Source: Mesorhizobium sp. LSJC280B00 (GTDB taxonomy: Bacteria > Pseudomonadota > Alphaproteobacteria > Rhizobiales > Rhizobiaceae). From it: a DNA stretch of 62,713 nucleotides. Position numbers and translations under genes: made by a program. The DNA is taken from NCBI RefSeq assembly GCF_000502835.1, contig NZ_AYVL01000004.1:414236-476948 (forward strand). The letters are read 5' to 3'. This document shows, piece by piece, positions 16,699 to 24,552 of this stretch. The notes beneath the pieces were generated by a model. That model was not told where the DNA came from. It did no database searches and worked only from the letters and a program-made list of their open reading frames with translations. The number at the start of each line of letters is the position of its first letter. Within the stretch, counting starts at the first letter, position 1.

Positions 16699-17709
16699 AT
16701 GAAGATCCTGTGCGCCAACTGGCAAGCCGCCGACGAAGCCGAACTCGAGCGTGAGCACTATCCTGACATCGAGCACATCCTCGCCAGATCGACCAACGAC
16801 AAGGCCGCCAGTCTCGATCCGGCTGTCTGCGAGACGGTCGATGCCGTCATCAACTATTCGCCGACCCACAATGTCGCCGCCGCCCCGTCAGCGTTTCCCA
16901 AAGCACGAATCGCCGTGCGCTCCGGCGTCGGCTTCGACAACATCGATACGTCAGGCTGGGGCGCACGCAGGATTCCGGCCTGCAATGTGCCGGACTACGG
17001 AACCACCGAAGTCGCCGACCACGCCATCGGCCTGATGCTGGCGCTGACGCGCGGTACATCAGCCTATGGCGCAGAGCTTTCCGGCAATGGCGCCGAGGGC
17101 TGGCATTTCTCCAAGGCGCCGCTTGTGCGTCGGCACAAGGGCGCCACCTTCGGCGTTGTCGGTCTTGGTCGCATTGGGCTGGCCACCGCCCGCCGCGCCG
17201 CAGCCTTCGACATGAAGGTGGTGTTCTACGATCCGCATCTTCTGTCCGGCGTCGATCTGTCGACCGGTTACGAGCGGGTTCATTCGCCGGCCGAACTGAT
17301 GGGGCGAGCGGATGTGGTCAGCGTCCACACCCCGTTGAGCGAGGAAACCCGCAAGCTGCTTGGCGCGGCCGCCTTCGCCGCCGCCAAGCCTGGGCTTGTC
17401 CTCATCAACACGGCGCGCGGCCCGATCGTCGATCTCGACGCGCTGGAAGCGGCAATGCGCGAGGGCACCGTCGCCGGCGCCGGACTGGACGTGCTGCCGA
17501 ACGAGCCCGGTGACCTCGACCATCCGCTGCTGGCGGCGTGGCGCCGCCGCGAGCCGTGGATCGCCAACCGGCTGGCCGTCACCCCGCACGCGGCCTTCTA
17601 CAGCCCGGCGTCGATGCGCGACCTCAGGCTGAAATCGATCGAGGTCGTGCACGCCTATATCGCCGAGGGCCGGCTCACCAACTGCGTCAATGCGGAGTAT
17701 CTCAAATGA
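16699..17709 (+). CDS. D-2-hydroxyacid dehydrogenase (C-terminal-binding/PGDH-like)
   Basis: A 336-residue NAD-dependent D-isomer 2-hydroxyacid dehydrogenase. The Rossmann motif VVGLGRIGLATARR (about 154-167), the substrate Arg in NTARGPIV, an acidic residue in DVLPNEP, and the catalytic His in VTPHAAF are all present. It should interconvert a 2-hydroxyacid and a 2-oxoacid, a natural supply step for the upstream fused 2-oxoacid dehydrogenase. It begins 33 bp after that gene and overlaps the E2-like gene by ATGA. C-terminal ACT domains of serine-pathway PGDH are absent, so serine synthesis is unlikely. Confidence 0.9.
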   Translation: MKILCANWQAADEAELEREHYPDIEHILARSTNDKAASLDPAVCETVDAVINYSPTHNVAAAPSAFPKARIAVRSGVGFDNIDTSGWGARRIPACNVPDYGTTEVADHAIGLMLALTRGTSAYGAELSGNGAEGWHFSKAPLVRRHKGATFGVVGLGRIGLATARRAAAFDMKVVFYDPHLLSGVDLSTGYERVHSPAELMGRADVVSVHTPLSEETRKLLGAAAFAAAKPGLVLINTARGPIVDLDALEAAMREGTVAGAGLDVLPNEPGDLDHPLLAAWRRREPWIANRLAVTPHAAFYSPASMRDLRLKSIEVVHAYIAEGRLTNCVNAEYLK

Positions 17710-18422
17710 ACATGGCGGTGGCGCAGTCCCCGCGGCTGGCTGTTTCACCCTATGCACGCCGCCTGGCGCGCGAGCGCGCTCTTCCGCTCGAAGCCCTTCG
17801 CGGCAGCGGTCCCGGCGGGCGCATCCTGGCAGCCGACGTGCTGGGCTTCGTTCCGGTCGCCGCGCCCGTAAATCTGCCTGACATCGTCGCCCCTTCTGTT
17901 GCCGTTCCCCGCATTGCCGCTTTTGCGGCGTCGGTCGCGCTGACCGCGCTCCGAGACCTGCTGGCCGCGCTGGAGAGCACGGGGAGAGCGTTCGACCTCG
18001 ACGACGTGCTGTTGCGCGCGGCGGGTCGTGTATGCGGTGAGGTCCCGGATGTCGCCAAGGCCGCCGACGCGCCGGTGGCGCTTGAACTGGCAGACCGTCA
18101 GGCGGTGTTTGCAACCGTCCCTGAGATGCCCCTGACGTCGCTGTATGCAACGCGGCTTGCAGCCCTGGCCGACAACCGCGACGACGCGGAAATGCCGGCG
18201 CTGCTTTCGATCCGCCTGCTGCTCGCGAGCGACATCCGGCCGCTGATGCTGCCGCTGTTGCCGGGCCGCGCCATGCGTCTGGCTGTCTCGGTCAGCGCCG
18301 CAGGTGACCATGCCGAATGCCTGCTTGTCACAGACGCGGCAAGCGTTGACGAGATCACCGCCGCCGCGTGGCTCGCCGCCTTCAAATCGGCGATCGAACA
18401 CCCGCTCAGGCTCTTCGTCTGA
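17706..18422 (+). CDS. E2-like protein: peripheral-subunit-binding domain plus degenerate acyltransferase domain
   Basis: A 238-residue protein. Residues about 10-45 (VSPYARRLARERAL ... GSGPGGRILAADV) form a clear E3/E1-binding (PSBD) domain as in dihydrolipoamide acyltransferases. The remainder resembles a shortened E2 catalytic domain ending in WLAAFKSAIEHPLRLFV. Where E2 enzymes have DHRxxDG, this protein has TDAASVDE, so the catalytic His is missing. There is no lipoyl domain; that module is fused to E1 upstream. The ATG at 17706 overlaps the previous stop. It may be a scaffold that holds the complex, with acyl transfer done elsewhere or not needed. No E3 gene is nearby. Confidence 0.75.
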   Translation: MNMAVAQSPRLAVSPYARRLARERALPLEALRGSGPGGRILAADVLGFVPVAAPVNLPDIVAPSVAVPRIAAFAASVALTALRDLLAALESTGRAFDLDDVLLRAAGRVCGEVPDVAKAADAPVALELADRQAVFATVPEMPLTSLYATRLAALADNRDDAEMPALLSIRLLLASDIRPLMLPLLPGRAMRLAVSVSAAGDHAECLLVTDAASVDEITAAAWLAAFKSAIEHPLRLFV

Positions 18423-18520
18423 GGCGGTTGATGGTCATCGGCGTTGGTGTTTGGCTTTATGTATATCGTTATCCCAAAACCGGAGCCACTTTTGGGCGAC
18501 ATGCATAGCCTCGGGCGAAA

Positions 18521-18540
18521 GAAGCTATTATAAAAGCTTC
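18521..18540. promoter_or_regulatory. Putative GntR operator, site 4 (autoregulatory)
   Basis: A 20-bp palindrome with one mismatched pair: GAAGCT arms around ATTATAAA. Its minus strand contains TTATAATAGC, the core of the other operator sites. It ends 21 bp before the GntR start codon, consistent with autoregulation. Confidence 0.6.
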
Positions 18541-18561
18541 GGCACAGGCGCGACGAGGCTC

Positions 18562-19332
18562 ATGGACAACTCCGTTCCCACCATCGACAGTCTTCCCCGG
18601 CGCACGCTCGGCCGCTCGAACGGGCCGCTCTATCGCCAGCTAGCCGACATATTGCGCGAGCCGATCGGCAACGGCACCTTCCCCGTCGGCGGCGAACTGC
18701 CGAAGGAGGCGACCATTGCCGAGCATTTCGGCGTCAGCCTGATCACCGTGCGTCAAGCCTTGCGCGATCTCGAGGCCGACGGGCTGATCCGGAAGCGGTC
18801 GGCGAAACCGGCGGTGGTCATGGCGCGCAACCCGTCCGTCAATCTGAGCTGGAAATTCAAAAATTTTGCCGACATGGCGGCCTTCACCAAGGACGCGCAG
18901 TTGACGGTGAAATCCTATCGCAAGGAGGTTTCGCCCGTGCTCCAGCGCCATTTCGGCATGGGCAAGGACGAGGCGGGCTACTGCCTGCGCGGCATCCTGT
19001 CGGTGGGTGAGCAGAAGAAGGCTCAGATCACCAGCTATTTCCCGCCAACTGTCGGAGCGAAGCTGAAGCGGGACGATTTTTCCGACGTGCTGATCTTTCG
19101 TTCGGTGCAACGGCATCTCGGCCTTCGGCTGGACGTCGCGCATGTCACGGTCCGCGCCGAGATCGCCGATGAGGTCATCGCGGACGACCTCGGCATCGCG
19201 CTGGGCAGTGCGGTGCTGAGTGTGGAGATGCTCTACCAGTCGGCTGACCAGCAGAGCATCGAGTTCACCATCGCGCGGCATCCGGCCGATCTCTTCAGCA
19301 TCAGCTACGACGCGCCGAACGATCTGGCCTGA
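18562..19332 (+). CDS. GntR/HutC-family transcriptional regulator
   Basis: A 256-residue regulator. The N-terminal winged helix-turn-helix (about 22-85) shows the GntR pattern PLYRQLADILREPI, GELPKEATIAEHFGVSLITV and LEADGLI. The C-terminal part (about 110-250) fits a UTRA effector domain (SVEMLYQSADQQSIEFTI). The ATG at 18562 was chosen because the DNA-binding domain starts shortly after it; a longer frame from 18304 runs through the E2-like gene and the operator. It probably binds the five AT-rich palindromes at 972, 7778, 14167, 18521 and 19415 (inference from shared sequence and location). Confidence 0.9.
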   Translation: MDNSVPTIDSLPRRTLGRSNGPLYRQLADILREPIGNGTFPVGGELPKEATIAEHFGVSLITVRQALRDLEADGLIRKRSAKPAVVMARNPSVNLSWKFKNFADMAAFTKDAQLTVKSYRKEVSPVLQRHFGMGKDEAGYCLRGILSVGEQKKAQITSYFPPTVGAKLKRDDFSDVLIFRSVQRHLGLRLDVAHVTVRAEIADEVIADDLGIALGSAVLSVEMLYQSADQQSIEFTIARHPADLFSISYDAPNDLA

Positions 19333-19356
19333 ACCCCGAACGATCTGGCCTGAACC
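19315..19356 (+). repeat. 21-bp tandem duplication across the GntR stop codon
   Basis: CCGAACGATCTGGCCTGAAC plus one C is repeated exactly at 19315-19335 and 19336-19356. It spans the stop codon and duplicates it. It probably arose by slippage and does not change the protein. Confidence 0.85.
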
Positions 19357-19648
19357 CCGATCGGCGCCACCGTCGTGCGGATTTCCCTATCGCGCCCATG
19401 GACAGTTTTATAAAATTATAATAGCATCATAGCTAGGATGAAGGCCGCGCCGAAAACCACGATCGAACGTGGGTGCGCGACCCCGTCCGATGTCGAGCAC
19501 TCGCCTGGTGCATGTCCGAACGTGCGCAGCGGTTCCGGGATAACGGCATGCACAAAACAAAGTCTGTCCATAAGGGGGTGTGCCTGGAAGGCACATGAAA
19601 GGCGGCGGCGTTCGCGCGGCTGACACCAAACACGGGAGGAGGAAAATC
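19333..19648. other. Non-coding leader before the tandem binding-protein genes
   Basis: No gene is supported here. It contains the tandem duplication, operator site 5 (19415-19430) and an untranslated leader of about 200 nt before the GGGAGGAGG ribosome-binding site of the next gene. I see no known riboswitch pattern. Confidence 0.5.
19415..19430. promoter_or_regulatory. Putative GntR operator, site 5
   Basis: ATTATAATAGCATCAT matches sites 1 and 3 at 15 of 16 positions and includes TATAAT (19417-19422). It lies upstream of the tandem binding-protein and transporter operon. Confidence 0.6.
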
Positions 19649-20713
19649 ATGAAAGCAGGCGCATTCTTCGCCGGCCTTGCGGTGATCGCGACGACTTTGC
19701 TGTCGATCGATACCGTGCCGGCCAACGCACAGGACAAGAAGCCCTACACCATATATCTGTCCAACAATTTCGTCGGCAACGACTGGCGCCAGCAGATGCT
19801 GCGCAGCGCCGACATCGCGGTCAAGAAGCCGCCGCTCGCCGGTCGCGTCGACCTCAAGGTCGAGGTGGTCGAGACCACGGTCCAGGCGCAGATCAATTCC
19901 CTCAACAACATCATTCGCAACAAGCCCGACGCCATCGTGATCGACGCGGGCTCCGGCGAAGCGCTCAACCCGACGATCGAGAAGGCCTGCAAGGCCGGCA
20001 TCGTGGTCATCGCCTTCGACCAGATCGTCAGCGCGCCCTGCGCTTACACGATGGAGTCCGACTGGGGCCGCGCACCGCGCGTGGAGGCCGAATGGCTGGT
20101 CAAGAAACTCGGCGGCAAGGGCAAGATCCTCGTTGATCGCGGGCTTGCCAGTGCTCCGATCTCGGCCCAGCTGCAGGGTGGTTTCGAGGAAGTCATCAAG
20201 AAATATCCCGGCATTGAAGTGGTCGGCTATTTCAACGGCGACTATGCACTGGGACCGGAGCAGGCCGGCGTCGCCAGCCTGCTGGCGGCGCACCCGCAAG
20301 TCGACGCCATCTTCGTCCAGGGCTACGGCGCCGGAGCGATCAAGGCGCTGCAGGATGCCGGTCGTCCGATCGTTCCCATCACCGGCAGTCCGTTCAACCT
20401 GACGACGACGACCTGTGCGCAGACCCAGGGCGCCCAGTGCATCCTTGCACCCAACCCTGCCTATCTGTCGGCCGAGGCCTTGAAGCTCGCGGTGGAGATA
20501 CTGGACGGCAATAAGCCGGCGGAGAAAAAGATCCTGCTGCGCAACGCCTTCCTCACCACCGATCCGGTCCCGTCGGGATTGTATCCCGACGCGACCATGC
20601 AGAAGATAGACGTCGGCAAGAATGCCTTTCCGGACATGGCGCCGGGCCTGTTTCTTCCCGTCAGCCCGGACTGGGTTGAAATCACCCCGGCCGAGGCCGC
20701 CGGCTCGAAATGA
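19649..20713 (+). CDS. CUT2 sugar ABC transporter, periplasmic binding protein (tandem copy 1)
   Basis: A 354-residue binding protein with a signal peptide cleaved near ANA|QD (residue 27). The mature start KKPYTIYLSNNFVGNDWRQQ is nearly identical to that of the next gene, and the two proteins align throughout. Ligand-pocket segments include PDAIVIDAGSGEALNP and VDAIFVQGYGAGAIKAL. The ATG at 19649 follows GGGAGGAGG; an earlier in-frame ATG adds a basic leader that is not a signal peptide. It probably feeds the permeases at 23521-25517. Controlled by operator site 5 and followed by a 12-bp hairpin. Confidence 0.92.
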   Translation: MKAGAFFAGLAVIATTLLSIDTVPANAQDKKPYTIYLSNNFVGNDWRQQMLRSADIAVKKPPLAGRVDLKVEVVETTVQAQINSLNNIIRNKPDAIVIDAGSGEALNPTIEKACKAGIVVIAFDQIVSAPCAYTMESDWGRAPRVEAEWLVKKLGGKGKILVDRGLASAPISAQLQGGFEEVIKKYPGIEVVGYFNGDYALGPEQAGVASLLAAHPQVDAIFVQGYGAGAIKALQDAGRPIVPITGSPFNLTTTTCAQTQGAQCILAPNPAYLSAEALKLAVEILDGNKPAEKKILLRNAFLTTDPVPSGLYPDATMQKIDVGKNAFPDMAPGLFLPVSPDWVEITPAEAAGSK

Positions 20714-20757
20714 CGATGCCTGCCGATCGGTGACGAAATGGTCGCCTCCAGGCCTCT

Positions 20758-20794
20758 CCAATGCGCCTTCGCTTAAATTGACAAGGCGCATTGG
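20758..20794 (+). other. Intercistronic hairpin between tandem binding-protein genes
   Basis: CCAATGCGCCTT (20758-20769) pairs perfectly with AAGGCGCATTGG (20783-20794) across 13 nt, with no U-tract. The loop contains TTGACA (20778-20783), the -35 of the next promoter, and the 3' arm touches the LacI operator. Confidence 0.75.
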
Positions 20795-20806
20795 TACCGG
20801 TATCAA
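20778..20806 (+). promoter_or_regulatory. Promoter with LacI operator B
   Basis: TTGACA (20778-20783), a 17-bp spacer and TATCAA (20801-20806). The operator TGGTACCGGTATCAA at 20792-20806 covers the -10 and is the exact inverse of the 15-mer at 12829-12843. The second binding-protein gene thus has its own promoter of the same design as the SDR-transketolase operon. Confidence 0.65.
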
Positions 20807-20879
20807 TTTACACGCAGCACCCACCAAGATGGCGAAGTCCGTCACCGGCTGATGCAGGAAACACGAAGGAGGAGAGATC

Positions 20880-21947
20880 ATGAAACTGAAGACATTTTGC
20901 GGGGGATTGGCAGCTCTTGCCATGGCCGCAATCTCGGTGAACACAGCGCCGAGCCACGCCGAGAACAAGAAGCCCTACACCATCTATCTCTCGAATAATT
21001 TCGTCGGCAATGACTGGCGCCAGCAGATGGAGCGTGTCGCCACCGTTTCGGTGAACAAGGGGCCGCTGAAGGGCCGCGTCGACCTCAAGATCGAGAATGT
21101 CGAGAACACCGTCCAGGCGCAGATCAATTCGCTGAACAACATCATCCGCCAGAAGCCGGACGCCATCCTTGTCGATGCCGGTTCGGACTCGGCCTTGAAT
21201 CCGACCATCAAGAAGGCCTGCGACGCCGGTATCGTCGTCATCAGCTTCGACCAGGTGGTGACCGAACCGTGCGCATTTGCCGTCGCGTCCGACTGGGATC
21301 GCATTCCCTCGGTGATGGCCGAGTGGATGGCTACGCAGCTTGGCGGCAAGGGCAACATCATCCTCGACCGTGGCCTCGCCGGCGCGCCGATCTCGGCACA
21401 GTTGCAGCAAGGCTATGAGAAGGTGTTGGCCAAATATCCCGACATCAAGGTCGTCGGTTACTACAACGGCAACTATGCACTCGGTCCGGAACAGTCGGGT
21501 GTCGCGGCCCTGCTTGCCGCCAATCCGAAGATCGACGGCATCATGACGCAAGGCTATGGCTCCGGCGCTATCCAGGCGCTGAAGGATGCCGGCCGCCCGA
21601 TCGTCCCGGTCGTCGGCTTCTCCTACAATGTCGCGGCCGTCACTTGCGCGCAGACGCAAGGCGCCAAGTGCATCCTTGGTTCCAACCCGGCCTATCTTTC
21701 CTCGGAAGCGATCAAGCTCGCGGTCGACATTCTCGACACCGGCAAGAAGCCGGCCGAGCGCTCGGTTTCGGTCAAGGGTGATTTCGTCACCACCGATCCC
21801 TTCGAGTCCAAGCTGTATCCTGGCACCAAGATGATCAAGATCGCGATTGGCGAAAATGCCTTCCCGGACCAGGCGCCCGGCCTGACGCTGCCGATCACGC
21901 CGGACTGGGTCGAGATCACCGCTGCGGAAGCGGCCGGTACCAAGTAA
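20880..21947 (+). CDS. CUT2 sugar ABC transporter, periplasmic binding protein (tandem copy 2)
   Basis: A 355-residue paralogue of the preceding protein: signal peptide to SHA|EN (residue 27), then the same KKPYTIYLSNNFVGNDWRQQ start and the same overall length. Differences cluster in stretches such as PVVGFSYNVAAVTCAQ versus PITGSPFNLTTTTCAQ, so ligand preference may differ. The ATG at 20880 follows GGAGAG. It has its own LacI-type promoter and is followed by a GCAA-tetraloop hairpin before the ATPase gene. The two binding proteins may widen the sugar range of one transporter. Confidence 0.92.
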   Translation: MKLKTFCGGLAALAMAAISVNTAPSHAENKKPYTIYLSNNFVGNDWRQQMERVATVSVNKGPLKGRVDLKIENVENTVQAQINSLNNIIRQKPDAILVDAGSDSALNPTIKKACDAGIVVISFDQVVTEPCAFAVASDWDRIPSVMAEWMATQLGGKGNIILDRGLAGAPISAQLQQGYEKVLAKYPDIKVVGYYNGNYALGPEQSGVAALLAANPKIDGIMTQGYGSGAIQALKDAGRPIVPVVGFSYNVAAVTCAQTQGAKCILGSNPAYLSSEAIKLAVDILDTGKKPAERSVSVKGDFVTTDPFESKLYPGTKMIKIAIGENAFPDQAPGLTLPITPDWVEITAAEAAGTK

Positions 21948-21967
21948 CATCTTCTGACCACGACCCG

Positions 21968-21995
21968 TCTCCCGGCATCGCAAGATGTCGGGAGA
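21968..21995 (+). other. Intercistronic hairpin with GCAA tetraloop
   Basis: TCTCCCGGCATC (21968-21979) pairs with GATGTCGGGAGA (21984-21995), with one G-U pair, closing a GCAA tetraloop. No U-tract follows. It buries the first possible start (21985) of the ATPase frame, which supports the start at 22015. Confidence 0.75.
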
Positions 21996-22014
21996 GCTTC
22001 TCGAAGGCGCAAGC

Positions 22015-23517
22015 ATGGACCTTGTCACCGTCAACGGCCTGTCCAAACGCTATGGCGGCATCGTCGCGCTGAGTGAGGCGACATTCAGCGCCCGTGCCGG
22101 CGAAGTGCACGCGCTGCTCGGTGAGAACGGCGCGGGCAAAAGCACCTTCATTCAGATCCTGTCGGGCGCCGTGCAGCACGACGGCGGCTCGATCCTGGTC
22201 GATGGCCAGGACTATCGCCCGGCCAATCCGGATGCCGCGCAGGTGCGCGGCATTGCCGCTGTGTTCCAGGAACTGTCGCTGATCCCCGATCTCAGCGTCG
22301 AGCAGAACATCTGGTTCCGCCACGAACCGCGTACGCTGCTGCGCACCGTCAATCGCGCAGAGATGCGCCGCAAGACGCTGGCGCTGCTCGAAAAATACAA
22401 TTTTCCAGTATTGCGCCCGGACCAGGAATTGCGGCGGCTGACACTGGCCGAACGGCAGATCGTCGAGATCGCCAAGGGACTGGCCAAGGACCCGCGCATC
22501 CTGATCCTCGACGAGGCGACCTCGGCGCTGCCCGCGCGGGAGGCGGAGTGGTTGCTCAAGCTTACTCGGCAGCTCGCCGCCGAGGGCAGGCTGGTCATCT
22601 TCATCTCGCACCGCATGGCCGAGGTGCGCGCCATCGCCGACCGGCTGACCATCTTCCGCAATGGCAGCACCATTGCCGTGCATGAAGCCAACGCCGTCTC
22701 CGACAACGAGATCGTCACCCAGATGATCGGCCGGCACCTCGACCGGCTCTACCCCGAGCGTATTGCCACCGCGACCGATCGCATCGCGCTGAGCGTCAAG
22801 AATTTTTCGAGCGGCAGCCGGCTCTCCGGCGTCGACTTTGCGCTGCGCGAGGGCGAGGTGCTCGGCGTCGGCGGCCTGCAGGGCCATGGCCAGCGCGAGC
22901 TGTTCCAGGCGCTGTTCGGCGCCAGCAAGGCGAGCGGTACCATCGAGCTCTGGGGCAAGCCGGTTTCGATCGCCAATCCGCGCCAGGCCCTGATCGGCAA
23001 GGATGGTATCGCATTGGTGCCGGAGGATCGGCGCGGGCAGGGGCTGCTTCTGACCAAGAGTGTGCGCGAGAACCTGACCCTGTCCGTTATCAGGCGTTTC
23101 ACCGAAAATGGCTTGCTCAGCCGGCAAAAGGAAGCGGCTCTGGTCAAGGAAATGGTCGACTTCCTGCGCATCAAGGCCGGCACGCCGGAACAGCTTGCCG
23201 GCACTTTGTCCGGCGGCAACCAGCAGAAGGTGATCTTCGGCAAGATGCTGCTCACGCAAGCGCGCGTGCTGCTGCTCTACGATCCGACGCGCGGCGTCGA
23301 TGTCGGCACCAAGGGCGAGATCTTCCAGCTGATGCGCGACCTCGCGGCCAAGGGCTATGCAATCCTGTTCCATTCGAGCGACATGCCGGAGCTCGTTCAT
23401 GTCGCCGACCGCGTGCTGGTGATGCGCAACGGCGGTGTTGCCGCGACGTTGGAGGGCGACCGCATTTCGGAGGCGGGCATTTTGCGCGCCGCGATGCTTG
23501 AAAGCGAGGCGGCCTGA
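22015..23517 (+). CDS. CUT2 sugar ABC transporter, ATP-binding protein
   Basis: A 500-residue double-domain ATPase. Domain 1: Walker A GENGAGKST and Walker B LILDEATSALPA, with LTLAERQIVEIAK in place of a classic signature. Domain 2: degenerate Walker A (GLQGHGQRE), signature LSGGNQQK, and an altered Walker B LLLYDPTRGVD, where LLLDEPTRGVD is usual. Domain 2 is weakly catalytic in this family, so the change may be tolerated. The ATG at 22015 follows GAAGG; a start at 21985 would lie inside a hairpin. It energises the two permeases encoded next. Confidence 0.93.
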   Translation: MDLVTVNGLSKRYGGIVALSEATFSARAGEVHALLGENGAGKSTFIQILSGAVQHDGGSILVDGQDYRPANPDAAQVRGIAAVFQELSLIPDLSVEQNIWFRHEPRTLLRTVNRAEMRRKTLALLEKYNFPVLRPDQELRRLTLAERQIVEIAKGLAKDPRILILDEATSALPAREAEWLLKLTRQLAAEGRLVIFISHRMAEVRAIADRLTIFRNGSTIAVHEANAVSDNEIVTQMIGRHLDRLYPERIATATDRIALSVKNFSSGSRLSGVDFALREGEVLGVGGLQGHGQRELFQALFGASKASGTIELWGKPVSIANPRQALIGKDGIALVPEDRRGQGLLLTKSVRENLTLSVIRRFTENGLLSRQKEAALVKEMVDFLRIKAGTPEQLAGTLSGGNQQKVIFGKMLLTQARVLLLYDPTRGVDVGTKGEIFQLMRDLAAKGYAILFHSSDMPELVHVADRVLVMRNGGVAATLEGDRISEAGILRAAMLESEAA

Positions 23518-23520
23518 GGC

Positions 23521-24552
23521 ATGGTGATGGCGATCGCGGAGCAACCTGTGGAAATGGCGCAAAGGCCCGCAGAAATGAAATCCGCCAAGCCGGGTATCGA
23601 CTGGCGCGGCCGCCTGCTCGATCGCGCGCCGTTCCTCGTCGCATGCCTGATGCTGGCCTTGATCGTCGCCATCTATGGCAGCCTGCAATCCGGCGTCTTT
23701 TCGCTGGATGAGCTGAACCTGGACACGGCGGCGGCATTGACGCTGATGCTGGCGGCGACCGGCCAGACCATCGTGCTGGTGCGCGGCGGCATTGATCTGT
23801 CGATCGGCGGCATGATCAGCCTCGGTACGGTGATCGCGGCAACGCGCTTCACCGACGACCCCTCGACCACCGCCCTTTGGGCGTTGGCCATCCTCGCGCT
23901 CGGCTTCCTGATCGGCGCGCTCAATGGTTTGCTGATCTCGCTGCTCAAGCTACAGCCCTTCCTGGTGACGCTCGCCACATGGTCGATCCTCAACGGCGTC
24001 GCCATGATTATCCTGCCGACCGATGGCGGCAGTGTGCCAGGCTGGTGGGTCAGCTTCGGCTACGCGCAACTGTTTGGCCTGACCAGCCCGGTCTGGATGC
24101 TGCTGGCACTGCTGCTGTTCTGGTGGTGGTTCCGCGCTACCCTCGTCGGCATCACCATCCAGGCGACAGGCTCCAACGAAAAGTCGGCCTTCCTGTCGGG
24201 CGTATCGATCACCCGCGTCAACGTCATCACCTATGGCCTCTCCGGCCTGTTCGCGGCGGGGGCGGCACTGTTTCTGACGACGCAGACCGGTGCCGGGTCG
24301 CCAACCATCGGTAAGGACTACATCCTGCCTTCGGTGGCGGCGGCGGTCATCGGCGGCGTCAGCCTGTTCGGCGGCCGCGGCCATCTCGCCGGCACGCTGA
24401 TCGGCGCCTTCGTGCTCACCCTGATCGGCAATCTGGTCTTCGTCCTGCATGTGTCGAGCTACTGGCAGCCGGTGGCTTCCGGCGTCATCCTGCTGCTCTC
24501 GGTGCTGGCCAGTTCCGTCGCCGAGAAAGCCGCAAGGGGCCGTGTCCAATGA
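23521..24552 (+). CDS. CUT2 sugar ABC transporter, permease 1
   Basis: A 343-residue inner-membrane BPD_transp_2 permease with about ten hydrophobic helices after a 35-residue cytoplasmic N-terminus. Typical motifs are RGGIDLSIGGMISLGTVI near residue 82 and the coupling loop with IQATGSNEKSAFLSGV near 216. It starts 3 bp after the ATPase gene (an ATG at 23527 is also possible) and overlaps permease 2 by 4 bp. It probably forms a heterodimeric channel with permease 2. Confidence 0.92.
   Translation: MVMAIAEQPVEMAQRPAEMKSAKPGIDWRGRLLDRAPFLVACLMLALIVAIYGSLQSGVFSLDELNLDTAAALTLMLAATGQTIVLVRGGIDLSIGGMISLGTVIAATRFTDDPSTTALWALAILALGFLIGALNGLLISLLKLQPFLVTLATWSILNGVAMIILPTDGGSVPGWWVSFGYAQLFGLTSPVWMLLALLLFWWWFRATLVGITIQATGSNEKSAFLSGVSITRVNVITYGLSGLFAAGAALFLTTQTGAGSPTIGKDYILPSVAAAVIGGVSLFGGRGHLAGTLIGAFVLTLIGNLVFVLHVSSYWQPVASGVILLLSVLASSVAEKAARGRVQ

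Noticed and set aside
18304..18561. N-terminal extension of the GntR protein
   Set aside because: The extension reads through the E2-like gene and the operator and has no GntR homology. The start at 18562 fits the family.
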